This document shows positions 44,099 to 54,308 of a DNA stretch of 64,000 nucleotides, piece after piece. Made by a program: the position numbers and the translations under genes. Each line of letters opens with the position of its first letter. Position 1 is the first letter of the stretch. The notes beneath the pieces are model-generated. The model had not been told where the DNA came from. It saw only the letters and a list, made by a program, of their open reading frames with translations, and made no database searches. This DNA comes from Lentisphaera araneosa HTCC2155 (lineage in GTDB: Bacteria; Verrucomicrobiota; Lentisphaeria; Lentisphaerales; Lentisphaeraceae), in assembly GCF_000170755.1 (NCBI RefSeq), contig NZ_ABCK01000013.1, forward strand, positions 62,001 to 126,000, read 5' to 3'.

Positions 44099-44122
44099 TT
44101 ATTGATAATTAATTATCAATAA
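44099..44122. promoter_or_regulatory. Palindromic operator, site 2 (Zur/Fur-like)
   Basis: Exactly the same 10-base half-sites as site 1, separated by TTAA, 67 bases further upstream. The duplicate site supports cooperative repression of the COG0523-DUF1826 operon. Confidence 0.75.
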
Positions 44123-44168
44123 GTGCTTTTTAGTTTGCTTTGATACATAAAAAGTGAAAACTTTTGAA

Positions 44169-45974
44169 TTACTTCATTCGGAGAAGGAGTCCTGAGAGGC
44201 GGTCGGTTTGGCGCTTGCATGTACTGAGCAAGGTTTTGCGCGAGGCATAGATCACAATGGCAGACTTGGCTCGAGTAATTCCCGTGTAGATCAATTCTTT
44301 ACTGAGTAATCGGTCAGCTTGATCGGGAAGGATGAGGTGCACGTTTTGGTATTCCGAGCCCTGAGATTTGTGGATAGTCATAGCAAAGGCACTCTGATAA
44401 TCCGGTAGCATGGAAGGCGGGAAGGAACGCAGGGAATTATCTGGCCCCGGGAACCAAGCTTTCGGCAAACCCGAATCATCGGGAAGAATGATGCCGATAT
44501 CACCATTATAGAGTTTAATATTATAATCATTGCGGGTGATCATGATGGCGCGACCCTTGTAGAGCGATTCATCACTCTGAGAAAAGATGATTTGGCTGAT
44601 GTGCTGATTGAGTTTGCTCGCACCAAAACTGCCATTGCGACTGGCGCAAAGAATGCGGAACTTATTGAGTGCTTTCAAAGCCTCCTCTGGCGAGCGGAGG
44701 GATTTTTTGTATTCCGTGAAGCATTGACGAATAGCGCCAGAAAAAAGCTCCTCAGCCTTGGCAGGGAGAGCCTGGTGAGCGATATCATCATAAGCTTTAA
44801 AGTACTGCGTATCTTCTAAGGGATGGGGCACGGGCTGCTCATTAACATCGCGAGCGAGTTGTCCAATTCCCGATGAACTATCGAAACGGAAACTATGCTC
44901 GAGTTTGACCATGATATCCTGTAAACTTCCCATGCTTTGATCCTCATTCAGAATCAGTTCTGAGCTTAGCTCTTTGAGTTCCTTGGCAAAAGTGGGTGAG
45001 AAAGAGTTGATTTGTCCGCCTGCAGTGAGATCGCCGAGAACATTGCCCGTCTCAACGGCTGCCAGCTGATCTTTATCCCCAAGAAGAATGACGCGGCAGT
45101 GAGATTGCAACGCTTGAATTACCGAGCGAAAGAGCGTCAGCGGAACCATAGAGCTCTCGTCAATGAGCAAGATATCCGATGGCGTTTTAAATTTATCATG
45201 GTGCTTAAAGCCACCACCAGGAGCGAAACCCAAGTAACGGTGAATGGTTTGGGCCTGAACTGGGATTTTTGCGAGGGTCGCAGCAGAGAAAGCTTTTTCA
45301 TCACTCTGACTCGAGATGAAGTTGCGAATGGATTCCCCAAGTCGATCGGCAGCTTTCCCGGTGGGGGCCAAGAGGTCGATGCGCGTTGCGGGATTTTGCT
45401 CAAGAAGTAAGGCGAGGATCTTACCCACGGTAGTGGTTTTCCCCGTGCCAGGGCCACCAGAGATGACGCAAAAACGTGATCGCAGGGCCATGAATGCGGC
45501 GACTTTTTGCCAATTGATTTTACCAGCAATCTGATTGGGGAAAACTTCATTGAGTTTTTGTGTAAGCTGACCATCGAGTTCTTGAGTTTGATCTGCGAGT
45601 TTTGAAATGAAACGAGCCACCGTTGCCTCGGCACGATAATACTTATTGAGGTAAATTAGCTGATTCTCTAAGTCGACAATGAGCGGCTTAGTTTCATCGC
45701 CTTGACCCATTACTTGTCTGTAAATCTTTAAGGCTTGTTCATCAAGCTCAAAATCAATGTTGTGAGAAACGATATGCCCATCTTCATTGCGGTACTCAAT
45801 GAGAATATCACGCAGGGGCAGAACACTGTGTTGTTGATTGGCATAATAACTGAGTACGAGACAGATGTCCTCGAGTGTTTCCAGCTCATGAGCGCTGAGT
45901 TCGCCTGCACGTTGACTGATGAATTGGGCAAATTGTCGATCGATTTCAGAGAAAATGGGAAGCTGATTATACAT
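44169..45974 (-). CDS. recD: RecBCD exonuclease V, alpha subunit (RecD)
   Basis: 601 aa, the size of E. coli RecD. SF1B helicase motifs: SGGPGTGKTTTVGKIL (Walker A), LLIDESSMVPLTLF (Walker B), VILLGDKDQLAAVETG and FAMTIHKSQGSEY. It is the fast 5'-3' motor of RecBCD, which processes double-strand ends for RecA repair and destroys foreign linear DNA. Its start overlaps the end of recB by 8 bases. Last gene of recC-recB-recD. Confidence 0.96.
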   Translation of the reverse strand: MYNQLPIFSEIDRQFAQFISQRAGELSAHELETLEDICLVLSYYANQQHSVLPLRDILIEYRNEDGHIVSHNIDFELDEQALKIYRQVMGQGDETKPLIVDLENQLIYLNKYYRAEATVARFISKLADQTQELDGQLTQKLNEVFPNQIAGKINWQKVAAFMALRSRFCVISGGPGTGKTTTVGKILALLLEQNPATRIDLLAPTGKAADRLGESIRNFISSQSDEKAFSAATLAKIPVQAQTIHRYLGFAPGGGFKHHDKFKTPSDILLIDESSMVPLTLFRSVIQALQSHCRVILLGDKDQLAAVETGNVLGDLTAGGQINSFSPTFAKELKELSSELILNEDQSMGSLQDIMVKLEHSFRFDSSSGIGQLARDVNEQPVPHPLEDTQYFKAYDDIAHQALPAKAEELFSGAIRQCFTEYKKSLRSPEEALKALNKFRILCASRNGSFGASKLNQHISQIIFSQSDESLYKGRAIMITRNDYNIKLYNGDIGIILPDDSGLPKAWFPGPDNSLRSFPPSMLPDYQSAFAMTIHKSQGSEYQNVHLILPDQADRLLSKELIYTGITRAKSAIVIYASRKTLLSTCKRQTDRLSGLLLRMK

Positions 45975-48900
45975 CTTTAAATTCTCCTTCGAGTATGAGT
46001 TTTTTCATATCCTCGACCAAGGCTTTGGGAACTCGATCGTAATGCATACCGCTTTGAGCGCCGGGCTCCACTCCTCTCACAAAGAGGTAGATACAGGCCC
46101 CAAAATGTTGATCATAATCGTAGCCTGCTAAATATTTCTCGAGGTAAAGGTGAAAAGCCAAGGTATAAATGTGGTACTGTAAAAAATAGAAGTGCTCGCG
46201 AACGGCACGTTGCAGGGCTTCGCCATGATAATCTTCGTAGCGTGGGCCGAGGTAATTACTCTTCCAGTCAACGATATAGAACTTGCCATCCTTTTGGAAA
46301 CTGAGGTCAATGGAGCCATTAAAATAACCTTCTTCCATCCTGTAGTTAAGCTTCTCTAAATCCAATGAATAATCATGGGGAAAGCCATCGGAATAATGAG
46401 CTAAGAAGAGTTTTTGTAGCTTTTTGAGCTGAATATCTTTAACGGGATAATGAAACTCTAATTCATCCAGACGTTGATGGCGAGGGATAGAATCCAAGGC
46501 AAAATCATTATGAACTAAAGTGGTCGACAAAACTTTGCGCAGCATATCTTTGCAATCAGCAATGCGCTTGGCAAAGAATTCTTCTTGATTCGCAAGCTCA
46601 GTTTCATGTAGTTGATAATGTTTGAGGCGATCGGCAATGATTTCTTCCCAGCCACGCTCATCTTGGAAATCAATGTGCTCAAAGATTTCGTGAATGCAGG
46701 TTCCCGGTACGGCTCCACGGGGAAAGGCAAAAAAGCCTTCGGGAATAATTTCCTCTTCGGGTTCAGCATTGGGGATCTTCTCACCTTCGTCGTCTAAGGG
46801 GGCTTGGTCGGGTGTGAACTGAACTTTATCATGGCTTCGGATGAGTCCAGAATAACTGCCATCGACCCAGATGGGGAATTCAAATTTAAGTTCTTTGGGC
46901 TTTCTTAGTTCCAGATCATTTTTGGGACGGTAAAAGCAGGGGCTCATTTGATCGATATTGCCAAGTTCGCAAAACTTAGTGTGGCTTGTATTGGCAACTT
47001 GATCTTGCCAAATAGATCGTCTTTGTGAAGAATCAAGTTTTGTACTCGTACCATCGGCAATGTCTGCTCCAGTAACTTCTGGATTAGCGAGGTATTCAAA
47101 GGGCGTATTACTGACATTAACATCACCCCAGTAAAGGTAGCAGCGATGTGCTGAACGAGTCAGAGCTACATAGAGTAGGCGTAATTTTTCACTGAGGATC
47201 TCGCGGCGCCAGAGGTAACGTTTTTCTTGACGAAATTCTTCGTCGGGATCAATACTTAGGCTAGCTAAACGCGAGTCATCGTGATACTCGAAATCATTCT
47301 TCTTATTACTTTCTCCAAAGCTTCCATATGAACTCTCTTCAAATGATTCCGACCACATATAGGGACAGAATACCACAGGGAATTCCAAACCCTTAGATTT
47401 GTGGATGGTCATGATCTTTACCGCATTATCATCGGTTTCGAGTCTTTGCAGGTATTGATCATCGACTTTGTCGGCTTGAGTTTTCTCTTGGAGAAAGCGT
47501 AATAAACCCGAGGGGCCGAGGCCCTTACTCTGTTCTTCTTCATGCAAAATTTCGCGCAATTGATAGAGATTGCTCAGAGAGCGTTCACCCTGATCTTGTT
47601 CTAGCGTGCGGGTATAGAGTTGATGACGATCAATAAATTTTTGCAGAGTGCGCAAAAAGCCGCGTTTTTCCCATTCACGGTGATAGTCCACAAATTCGGT
47701 GAGCAATTCAAAGCGTTCCTGATCACCCAGTTCTTTAATTTCTTCGGCAGTGAGAGTGAAGAGCTCGCTGAGGAGTAGGGGGATGAGACTTGAATCTTTG
47801 GGGTCAATGACAGCATTGAGGAAGCGTTCCAAGGCATTAGCTTCTGCAGATTTAAAAACATTGCCAGATTTCGCAACCACTGCAGGAATGCCATTCTCGT
47901 TGAGGCTTTGCTTCATGGCGGTGGCTTGATTATTCTTGTTGACCAAGATACAGATATCGCCAGGCTTCAGTGCTTGCTTTTCTTCGCTTTCAAAATAGGC
48001 GGAGCCTTGCTGGGATTTATTGAGCAGAGAAATGATTTCTTCCGTGACTAAGCTCGGCATCAGGTTTTGTAGGTCTGTTTTTGATAGATCCTTGTCTTCA
48101 TCAGCTCGATACCAACGCAGTTGCAAGGATTCCGGCTGCCCTGTAATCTTCAGAGTATTTTTATCGGCTTTGGCTCCCACTGGCTCAAAAGTGATGCCTT
48201 CACTCTCGTGGGCAGGGGCAAAAGCAAAGGCTTCATCAGCTCCACGCTGTGAGAAAAAATGATTCACGGCATCGACCATGGCTGCTTCGGAACGGTAGTT
48301 ATCCTGCAGGGTGAATTGTTCATCAGCATCATTTTTCGCTTGCAGGTAGGCAAAGATATCAGCGCCTCGGAAACGATAGATGCTCTGCTTGGGGTCGCCA
48401 ATCATATAGAAGGCGTGTTCAGTGGCATGGCTTTTGTCGCCAAAGAGAGATTTGAAAATTTGATACTGAATCGGGTCAGTATCCTGGAATTCATCCACCA
48501 AGGCCACTTTAAAATTATCGCGAATCAGACTGTGCAGAGGACCATTGGCTTGGTCGCGAACGAGGGCTTCATGAAGTTTGATGATGAGGTCGTCAAAAGT
48601 CATGACATTGAGCTTTTCTTTTTTGGCTTCGTACTTTTCGCGGAAGCTTTTTAGAAAGCGCTGCTTAATGAATTTATCTGAGTAACATTCAGCTAATTGA
48701 TCTGCGGCTTCAAAGAGTTCGTGTGTGGGAGGAACTTTCTTCGATTTCATATTAGAGTTAATAGAACTTTGACTCAGGGCTACAATGGCCTTGAGTGCAG
48801 TCGGTCGTTCATCTCCCTTACAATAAAGCTTGAGGTGTTCGATGTAGTCAGGGAATTTACTTAAGAGATAAGGATTTTTTTGAGTTCGAGACATTCCCTT

Positions 48901-49563
48901 GTTATTCTGTAAAACTTCTATCTGGTCATGACCATGTGCTTTATAGAGTTCGATAAACTTTTGCTTGCGGGCTTCGAGGTCAAATTCTTCAGCTTCTTCA
49001 ATGGCTTGCCCTTTGTAGAGCTTAATCAGGCTCTTGAGTTGTTCGGCATCATAATTAAAAGCACTTTGATGATCATAGGATTCAATACGGATAAAATCTT
49101 CCACGAGTTCATCGATGAGTTTGCTATCGTCTGTAACTAGTTCCATATCGAAAGTGGAATGACTCTCAAAAGCATTTTCCTTAAGCATGCGCTGACAGAA
49201 GCCGTGAATGGTAGAAATAACTGCTTGGTCAAAATTTACCAAGGCGAGTTCTAAGCGTCGCCTATTTTCGTCTTGATGGGGGTAAATCTCGATAATCGCT
49301 TTTAGGGTGGGGTCTTCTTCAGTGACGTCCCCGCGAATTTGCAGGAGCGCTTTACTGAGGTTTTTGCGAACGCGATCGCGCAGTTCTTTGGTGGCATCCT
49401 CAGTGAAAGTGACCACGAGGATTTCTGATACATCACGGCCCTTGAGGATGAAATGCAAGAAGATATTGGCAATGGAATAGGTCTTGCCCGTACCGGCGCT
49501 GGCCTCAATGAGGGTGATGCCAGAATCTTTGATGGGCTGAGTGAGATCGAGGGGCTGCATCAT
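45967..49563 (-). CDS. recB: RecBCD exonuclease V, beta subunit (RecB)
   Basis: 1198 aa. UvrD-type helicase with IEASAGTGKTYSIANIF (Walker A), VALVDEFQDTDPIQYQIF, PKQSIYRFRGADIF, IMTIHKSKGLEFPVV and LLYVALTRSAHRCYLYW, then a C-terminal PD-(D/E)xK nuclease with GSIDLSF and VDWKSNYLGPR. It is the 3'-5' motor and only nuclease centre of RecBCD. It overlaps recC by 4 bases (ATGA type). Confidence 0.97.
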   Translation of the reverse strand: MMQPLDLTQPIKDSGITLIEASAGTGKTYSIANIFLHFILKGRDVSEILVVTFTEDATKELRDRVRKNLSKALLQIRGDVTEEDPTLKAIIEIYPHQDENRRRLELALVNFDQAVISTIHGFCQRMLKENAFESHSTFDMELVTDDSKLIDELVEDFIRIESYDHQSAFNYDAEQLKSLIKLYKGQAIEEAEEFDLEARKQKFIELYKAHGHDQIEVLQNNKGMSRTQKNPYLLSKFPDYIEHLKLYCKGDERPTALKAIVALSQSSINSNMKSKKVPPTHELFEAADQLAECYSDKFIKQRFLKSFREKYEAKKEKLNVMTFDDLIIKLHEALVRDQANGPLHSLIRDNFKVALVDEFQDTDPIQYQIFKSLFGDKSHATEHAFYMIGDPKQSIYRFRGADIFAYLQAKNDADEQFTLQDNYRSEAAMVDAVNHFFSQRGADEAFAFAPAHESEGITFEPVGAKADKNTLKITGQPESLQLRWYRADEDKDLSKTDLQNLMPSLVTEEIISLLNKSQQGSAYFESEEKQALKPGDICILVNKNNQATAMKQSLNENGIPAVVAKSGNVFKSAEANALERFLNAVIDPKDSSLIPLLLSELFTLTAEEIKELGDQERFELLTEFVDYHREWEKRGFLRTLQKFIDRHQLYTRTLEQDQGERSLSNLYQLREILHEEEQSKGLGPSGLLRFLQEKTQADKVDDQYLQRLETDDNAVKIMTIHKSKGLEFPVVFCPYMWSESFEESSYGSFGESNKKNDFEYHDDSRLASLSIDPDEEFRQEKRYLWRREILSEKLRLLYVALTRSAHRCYLYWGDVNVSNTPFEYLANPEVTGADIADGTSTKLDSSQRRSIWQDQVANTSHTKFCELGNIDQMSPCFYRPKNDLELRKPKELKFEFPIWVDGSYSGLIRSHDKVQFTPDQAPLDDEGEKIPNAEPEEEIIPEGFFAFPRGAVPGTCIHEIFEHIDFQDERGWEEIIADRLKHYQLHETELANQEEFFAKRIADCKDMLRKVLSTTLVHNDFALDSIPRHQRLDELEFHYPVKDIQLKKLQKLFLAHYSDGFPHDYSLDLEKLNYRMEEGYFNGSIDLSFQKDGKFYIVDWKSNYLGPRYEDYHGEALQRAVREHFYFLQYHIYTLAFHLYLEKYLAGYDYDQHFGACIYLFVRGVEPGAQSGMHYDRVPKALVEDMKKLILEGEFKDV

Positions 49564-52500
49564 AGTTTCGCCTCCACGAGTCCGAGTTCATTGACTAAAT
49601 CAAACACGGTTTCAAAGCAAAGCAAGGCATCTTCGTAAGGAAAATCCTTGCCAAAGCAAACTTGGAATGAATTATCGACGCTATCGGCAAAAGCATTGTT
49701 ATAGGAATCATAAGCCCATTTTTGTTCTGCGAGCCCCATAGCGACTTCATGTTCTTTTGGCTTTTTAAGCTTTCGTTGCTCGTAGTACTTCTGGAAGCAA
49801 TTGGGTAAAAAGGCCAAGGGTTTTTTAAGTCCAGATAAATAAAGTTCGAGAATTTGTTCCAATGATTGCCGCGCATCTTTTATTTCATGAATCTGATAAG
49901 CTTTGTCTTGATTGATGTAATGCAGTTTTTTCCTGGGTTCCACACTCGCAAGTGCGAGGTACTTAATACAATGTTTGATCAGGTGCTTAAATTTATCTTT
50001 GCCTGGGTGATAAGTGAGCAAGTTTTGCTGATAGATTCCCGAGAGTGAGCAATTGAGGCGAATTTTCTCGCTAAGTTCAAAAGTAAGAGTGAAATTCAGC
50101 TGCTCTTCTTTGTGTTCACCTTTGTGAAGAAGAATTTGTTCGGCAACTTTTTCAGAATCTCCATAAATTTGCTCAAAGCACTCAATACCTTTGAGGCCAT
50201 AAGGCAGTGAACCATCCGCCAATACAAGTTCCTGCATTTGTATTTTAAATGACTCCTCATCCAAGTCTGGATCTTTGTGGATCAAGGCCTCAATCAAGGT
50301 GCTCTTGATTTTAAATTGCTCCAAGGCATTTACTTGCGCAAAGGCTTCGGTCTCGGGCAATTCACTCACCTGATCTTTCCAGAGGCTCGTGCCCAGTTGG
50401 CAACGGAGAAAAGTTTTTGCGCTATTGGCAAAAAACTTGGCTAAATCCTCTAAGTCGAGGTCAATAAAACCATCTTGCGATTTGATTTCTTCGGGTAAAT
50501 CGAGTTCTTGTTCGCAGAAGAGGGCGGGGACTTCACGTTCAGGCTCACGAGATTTGAGCAGGGATTGCGCCGCACGAAAATGTAGCTGAGAAAGAGAAGC
50601 CAAATCATTATCTTCGTCTTGGAAATAACGTGGGTTGAAAGCGTTTAAGGCATGCTGAGTGATTTGGAAATCGGGAGCAATTTTTTTGATGTATTCCATG
50701 AATTCTGCGAGAATCACCGAAGGGGGGATTTCTTCATTATCACGTTCACTCTGACCCACATAAGATAAATATAGTTTCTCTCTGGCGGAGACTAAACTCT
50801 CCAAAAAGAGGTAGCGATCATCGAGGCTCATAGTACGGTCACCCTGACGCCAATTTTTATTCATTAAATCAAAGCCACTGCGGTGATTTGTTCGCGGCAA
50901 TTGCCCTTCGTTGAGTCCGAGCATACAGATCACTTTCACGGGAATACTACGCATGGGCAGTAGAGAACAGAAAGTGATGCCGCGTGAAATAAAGCCATGG
51001 GAACTACTCTGTTCTTCTAGGGCACTATTGAGTGATTTGATGGCAATCTCGGCTGCAATCACTTCATTCATCTGTAATAAATCGGCTCTTTCACTCATTT
51101 TTTGGAGCTGAGTCAGAATGATATTGTATTCATTTTGATTGTCGGCGTTCTCTTCAAAGTTGGATTTGAGCACAAAGGAAAAGTACTCACACCAATTTTG
51201 TAGGCTCTTTTCTTCTTGAGTGATGATTTCGTAAATTGAAAAAAGTTGATCAGCCGCGGTTTTGATTTTACCCAAGATCGCTCCGTCACCACCAATGGGG
51301 CAGGAGAGAATCGAGTCATAGAGTTCGGGATCATCAAAGGCATAACCCGCAAGTAAGCGATCGAAGCCAAACTTCCAAGAGTTTTGTTCAAATTCTGGCA
51401 GCTCCCAATCGGCTCTTTGCTGGGCATCTTTACCCCAGCGAATGCGCGCTTGCTCAATCCAATCACGAATTGTATGCACGTCATCGACTTTGAGTTTATA
51501 GCGTGAGAGGAAATCGGGATTTTCAAAGATCTCTAATAAGTCATTAGAACTCAAGCGAGATTTGGCCAACTCAAATATCTTAAGGTAAGAATTCACCAGA
51601 GGACGTCCCCGCAATTCTTGGTCAGTAATCGAAAAGTCCAAGGGCATATTATCGGGGTTTGAAAATATATTGCGTATATGCGGTGCGTAGTCATGGATGT
51701 TGGGTGCCATGACAATGATATCCTGGGGACGCAAATCGGGATTGTCAGCCAGTGAACCCACTAAGTAATCATGCAGCGCTTCAAGCTCCCTCCGAGGAGA
51801 ATGACATGAGCTTATTTTGACGGAGTCATCAGTCACTAAATCGTCTTCGAAGTCTTCCTGCATCTCCAAGATGCCATTTTGGATGCGGTGAAGTAATTGT
51901 GACGATTCTGATGGCGCATAATGCTCCAGAGTATCAAAGGACGTGTTTTCAATCAGCAGGTTGAGGAAGTCGCGTCCTAAGAGTCCTAGTGATTTCAAAA
52001 GAGAATGGGGTAAGTCGGGAATTTCGTTTTCGAAAGTTCGAGAAAAGATCGGGCCACGCAAGCCTAAATCATCTTTGCCTTGCAAGGGGAAAGCAGAAAA
52101 CCTCTCCATGCGAATGTCTCCCCAATACTCCTGACAGGGGTTGAAGTGATAAAGCGTCACTTGCGTTAATTGCGAGAGTTTCTCAAAAAAGTTAACAAAG
52201 ACGGGGGGCATATTTGTAATGCCAAAAATCGCAATGCGGGGCGGAAGTTCCAGGACTTCAGGCTGAATATCATCCGCAAGTAAAAAGTTTTGTAGGGCGG
52301 CCTGGAAAGAGTTTTGTGCGCTCTCGCAGAGCTTCTGCCAAAGGGCGATTTGCCAAGCTTCGTGTTTCAGTTCTTTCTCCAAGCCTTGATTGAACTGAGT
52401 GAAAGCTTTGCCTTGGATCCAACTCTGAAGCCAGTCGTGGCGATACACCATGTATTCATCGATGAGGGAGGCGAGTTGTTCGGCGAGCTGAAAGCGACGC

Positions 52501-52859
52501 AATTGATTTGTTTTCACGTAATCATGGATGATGGTGAACTTGCTTTCAATCTCGGGCAAAAGTTTAAAAATTCGCCACGCCAGTGATTCGCGATCCCAGA
52601 TATCTTCTTTTGGGGAATAGGAGCATTTTACCAAGATCGAGGAAATGAAAGTTCGGATAAAGGGATACTCAATACGCGTCGCAATACCATTGTGATCGGC
52701 AATTTGCATATCAATCCATTTCGCCATACCGCGACTTTGAATTATCACCAAGTCATTGGGGCGCCCCAAGAGTTCTTCGGGGCGACACTTCTCATTTTGC
52801 AGTGAATCAGCTAATTGGCTAACTAAAACTTCCAGCTGATTACTTGCAGAAATTCGCAT
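49560..52859 (-). CDS. recC: RecBCD exonuclease V, gamma subunit (RecC)
   Basis: 1099 aa, near the E. coli length (1122). RecC landmarks: LVSQLADSLQ near the N-terminus, VIIQSRGMAKWIDMQIADHNGIA, RIAIFGITNMPPVFVNFFEKL, CHSPRRELEALHDYL, LPMRSIPVKVICMLGLNEGQLPR and FDLMNKNWRQGDRTMSLDDRYLFLESL. It holds the complex together and recognises the regulatory Chi sequence; the Chi of this lineage cannot be deduced here. First gene of the operon; about 460 bp of repeat-rich DNA upstream must contain the promoter. Confidence 0.96.
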   Translation of the reverse strand: MRISASNQLEVLVSQLADSLQNEKCRPEELLGRPNDLVIIQSRGMAKWIDMQIADHNGIATRIEYPFIRTFISSILVKCSYSPKEDIWDRESLAWRIFKLLPEIESKFTIIHDYVKTNQLRRFQLAEQLASLIDEYMVYRHDWLQSWIQGKAFTQFNQGLEKELKHEAWQIALWQKLCESAQNSFQAALQNFLLADDIQPEVLELPPRIAIFGITNMPPVFVNFFEKLSQLTQVTLYHFNPCQEYWGDIRMERFSAFPLQGKDDLGLRGPIFSRTFENEIPDLPHSLLKSLGLLGRDFLNLLIENTSFDTLEHYAPSESSQLLHRIQNGILEMQEDFEDDLVTDDSVKISSCHSPRRELEALHDYLVGSLADNPDLRPQDIIVMAPNIHDYAPHIRNIFSNPDNMPLDFSITDQELRGRPLVNSYLKIFELAKSRLSSNDLLEIFENPDFLSRYKLKVDDVHTIRDWIEQARIRWGKDAQQRADWELPEFEQNSWKFGFDRLLAGYAFDDPELYDSILSCPIGGDGAILGKIKTAADQLFSIYEIITQEEKSLQNWCEYFSFVLKSNFEENADNQNEYNIILTQLQKMSERADLLQMNEVIAAEIAIKSLNSALEEQSSSHGFISRGITFCSLLPMRSIPVKVICMLGLNEGQLPRTNHRSGFDLMNKNWRQGDRTMSLDDRYLFLESLVSAREKLYLSYVGQSERDNEEIPPSVILAEFMEYIKKIAPDFQITQHALNAFNPRYFQDEDNDLASLSQLHFRAAQSLLKSREPEREVPALFCEQELDLPEEIKSQDGFIDLDLEDLAKFFANSAKTFLRCQLGTSLWKDQVSELPETEAFAQVNALEQFKIKSTLIEALIHKDPDLDEESFKIQMQELVLADGSLPYGLKGIECFEQIYGDSEKVAEQILLHKGEHKEEQLNFTLTFELSEKIRLNCSLSGIYQQNLLTYHPGKDKFKHLIKHCIKYLALASVEPRKKLHYINQDKAYQIHEIKDARQSLEQILELYLSGLKKPLAFLPNCFQKYYEQRKLKKPKEHEVAMGLAEQKWAYDSYNNAFADSVDNSFQVCFGKDFPYEDALLCFETVFDLVNELGLVEAKL

Positions 52860-52984
52860 CTTGGCTTCCTCCTCGAATGACTCGACTAATTGACTTCAAA
52901 AATTCTATCACAACACCCCCGACTTAGCAAAGCTTAATTCAAGACTTTTTCATCTTTCTCAGAACATAATTTCGCCAGTTAGCT

Positions 52985-53150
52985 GCAAGACCGTTCGCAA
53001 GCTTACTGCAGATCGGGCTTCGCCCTGCAGTTATCAGTTTCAAATGGTCTAATCTTGGATGTGTCTAACTGTGGAATCGTCAACTCAGGCCACCAGCCGT
53101 AAACTCAGTTACTTCGTTCTAACAACTCAGCAGTACCGCTTCGTCTCTTT
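52985..53150. repeat. Hairpin-word mosaic upstream of recC
   Basis: Non-coding stretch with palindromic words (GCAAGACCGTTCGCAAGC, GGGCTTCGCCC, GCAGTTATC) and three AACTCAG heptamers spaced about 20 bases apart (53082, 53102, 53124). A 37-base segment (53051-53087) recurs at 54561. The rest of 52860-53318 has no gene. Confidence 0.6.
53051..53087 (+). repeat. 37-bp direct repeat, copy 1, downstream of the PEP-CTERM-like gene
   Basis: AATCTTGGATGTGTCTAACT then GTGGAATCGTCAACTCA. The copy at 54561-54597 matches at 33 of 37 positions. The pair brackets the gene at 53319-54308. Confidence 0.75.
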
Positions 53151-53318
53151 GACTTATACTTAGCTAAATACACAGTTAGAAAAATAGGAGGTATTTCTCT
53201 TGGTTTAAATTATGAATTGAGTGCTCATTCCGAGCTAAACTTATAGGAGATTTGCTACTGAATTGTAACTAAATATAAGTAATAATTAGGCTCTTAACAA
53301 GCTAAATAATGAAAACTC

Positions 53319-54308
53319 TCAGGCTTCTGCTTTAGCCATAAGCTTATTTTTAAAAGCCATAATAGCTGCGAATAGCATAAGAGCATAAATTGGTGGAGTA
53401 GGAGCTCCAGGTGCAAGGACTTCTACGTCACCCGGATAAAAATTTTCATCAAGGTTTTGTGAAGGGTTTCTAAATTCAAACATAAATAATATATTGCCCT
53501 TACCATTTTTACCCACTTGTATTTCTTGTGAGTCAATTTCATTTGTTAATACAGCTACCGCATGTTCTGAGTCAGACATGGTTGCAGAACTTCCATCAGA
53601 ATAAACGCTAACTAAGTCCTCGTCATATTCTAAGGATAAATCTGTAGAATTTGATAAACCTATACCTGTTAAATCATTAGTAAAAAAATCATTGTATTGA
53701 TCGAAATCTATATCATAGGATGTTATAAACCTTTCTTCTTCTAGTCGTGTATCAAAAAGTCCATTAGCTGTATACCAATCTAAGGTAAGTGTGGCTGAAT
53801 TGTATCCATTCCCAGTCATTAAGAATGATAGCGTACCTGTGTCGGTGAGACCTTGGCTGTTTGATGTTTGAGCAAGCATTATATTTCCGTTGCCATATGA
53901 TCCGTTACTTTCTATATTATCAACACTGACTCTTAAGTGTGCATATGCATCAGAGGTGTTTTCAAGTGAAAGCTCAAAATCCACGTAAGAGCCATTCGCA
54001 ATATTTAATGTATTTGAAGAATCACCTGAGCCGGGAATGTCAGTAGATGTATTAAAAATAGTGCCTCCTTGGCCTGCCAAGGCACTGTCATCTACTAAGC
54101 CCGTAATCTCGTAACTTAAGGGATTATTTTGGTCTGTAGTTTGAGCTTGTGCATGAGTACTCAATAATAAGAATAAGAATAAGAATAAGAATAAGGTAAG
54201 GAAAGAGTAAAAATGTACTCTTGAATAAATTTGCTTTGATTTTATGAGTGATTTAAGATGAAATTGGCTTTTCAAATAATCATTTAATCGAATTTTAATA
54301 ACATTCAT
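53319..54308 (-). CDS. Exported protein with PEP-CTERM-like sorting tail
   Basis: 329 aa. AAGGAG precedes the ATG at 54308. A long basic head (about 36 residues) leads to a signal-peptide core made of alternating Leu-Phe (LFLFLFLFLLLS), cut after THAQAQ. The middle is beta-rich, Asn/Ser/Asp-rich and resembles a surface adhesin or matrix protein. The tail, PGAPTPPIYALMLFAAIMAFKNKLMAKAEA in outline (Pro-rich motif, hydrophobic helix, basic end), resembles PEP-CTERM sorting signals but with PTPP in place of PEP. In such systems an exosortase cuts the tail and exports the protein to the exopolysaccharide matrix. No exosortase lies in the window. Confidence 0.78.
   Translation of the reverse strand: MNVIKIRLNDYLKSQFHLKSLIKSKQIYSRVHFYSFLTLFLFLFLFLLLSTHAQAQTTDQNNPLSYEITGLVDDSALAGQGGTIFNTSTDIPGSGDSSNTLNIANGSYVDFELSLENTSDAYAHLRVSVDNIESNGSYGNGNIMLAQTSNSQGLTDTGTLSFLMTGNGYNSATLTLDWYTANGLFDTRLEEERFITSYDIDFDQYNDFFTNDLTGIGLSNSTDLSLEYDEDLVSVYSDGSSATMSDSEHAVAVLTNEIDSQEIQVGKNGKGNILFMFEFRNPSQNLDENFYPGDVEVLAPGAPTPPIYALMLFAAIMAFKNKLMAKAEA
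54165..54194 (-). repeat. Hexanucleotide simple repeat inside a signal peptide
   Basis: Four perfect GAATAA units (54171-54194 on the plus strand) plus a partial one; on the coding strand TTATTC units encode Leu-Phe pairs in the hydrophobic core of the signal peptide. Gain or loss of units would keep the frame and alter signal strength. Confidence 0.85.

Noticed and set aside
48259-48654. Long antisense frames within recB and recC
   Set aside because: Mirror frames of strongly conserved coding sequence on the other strand, without start signals.
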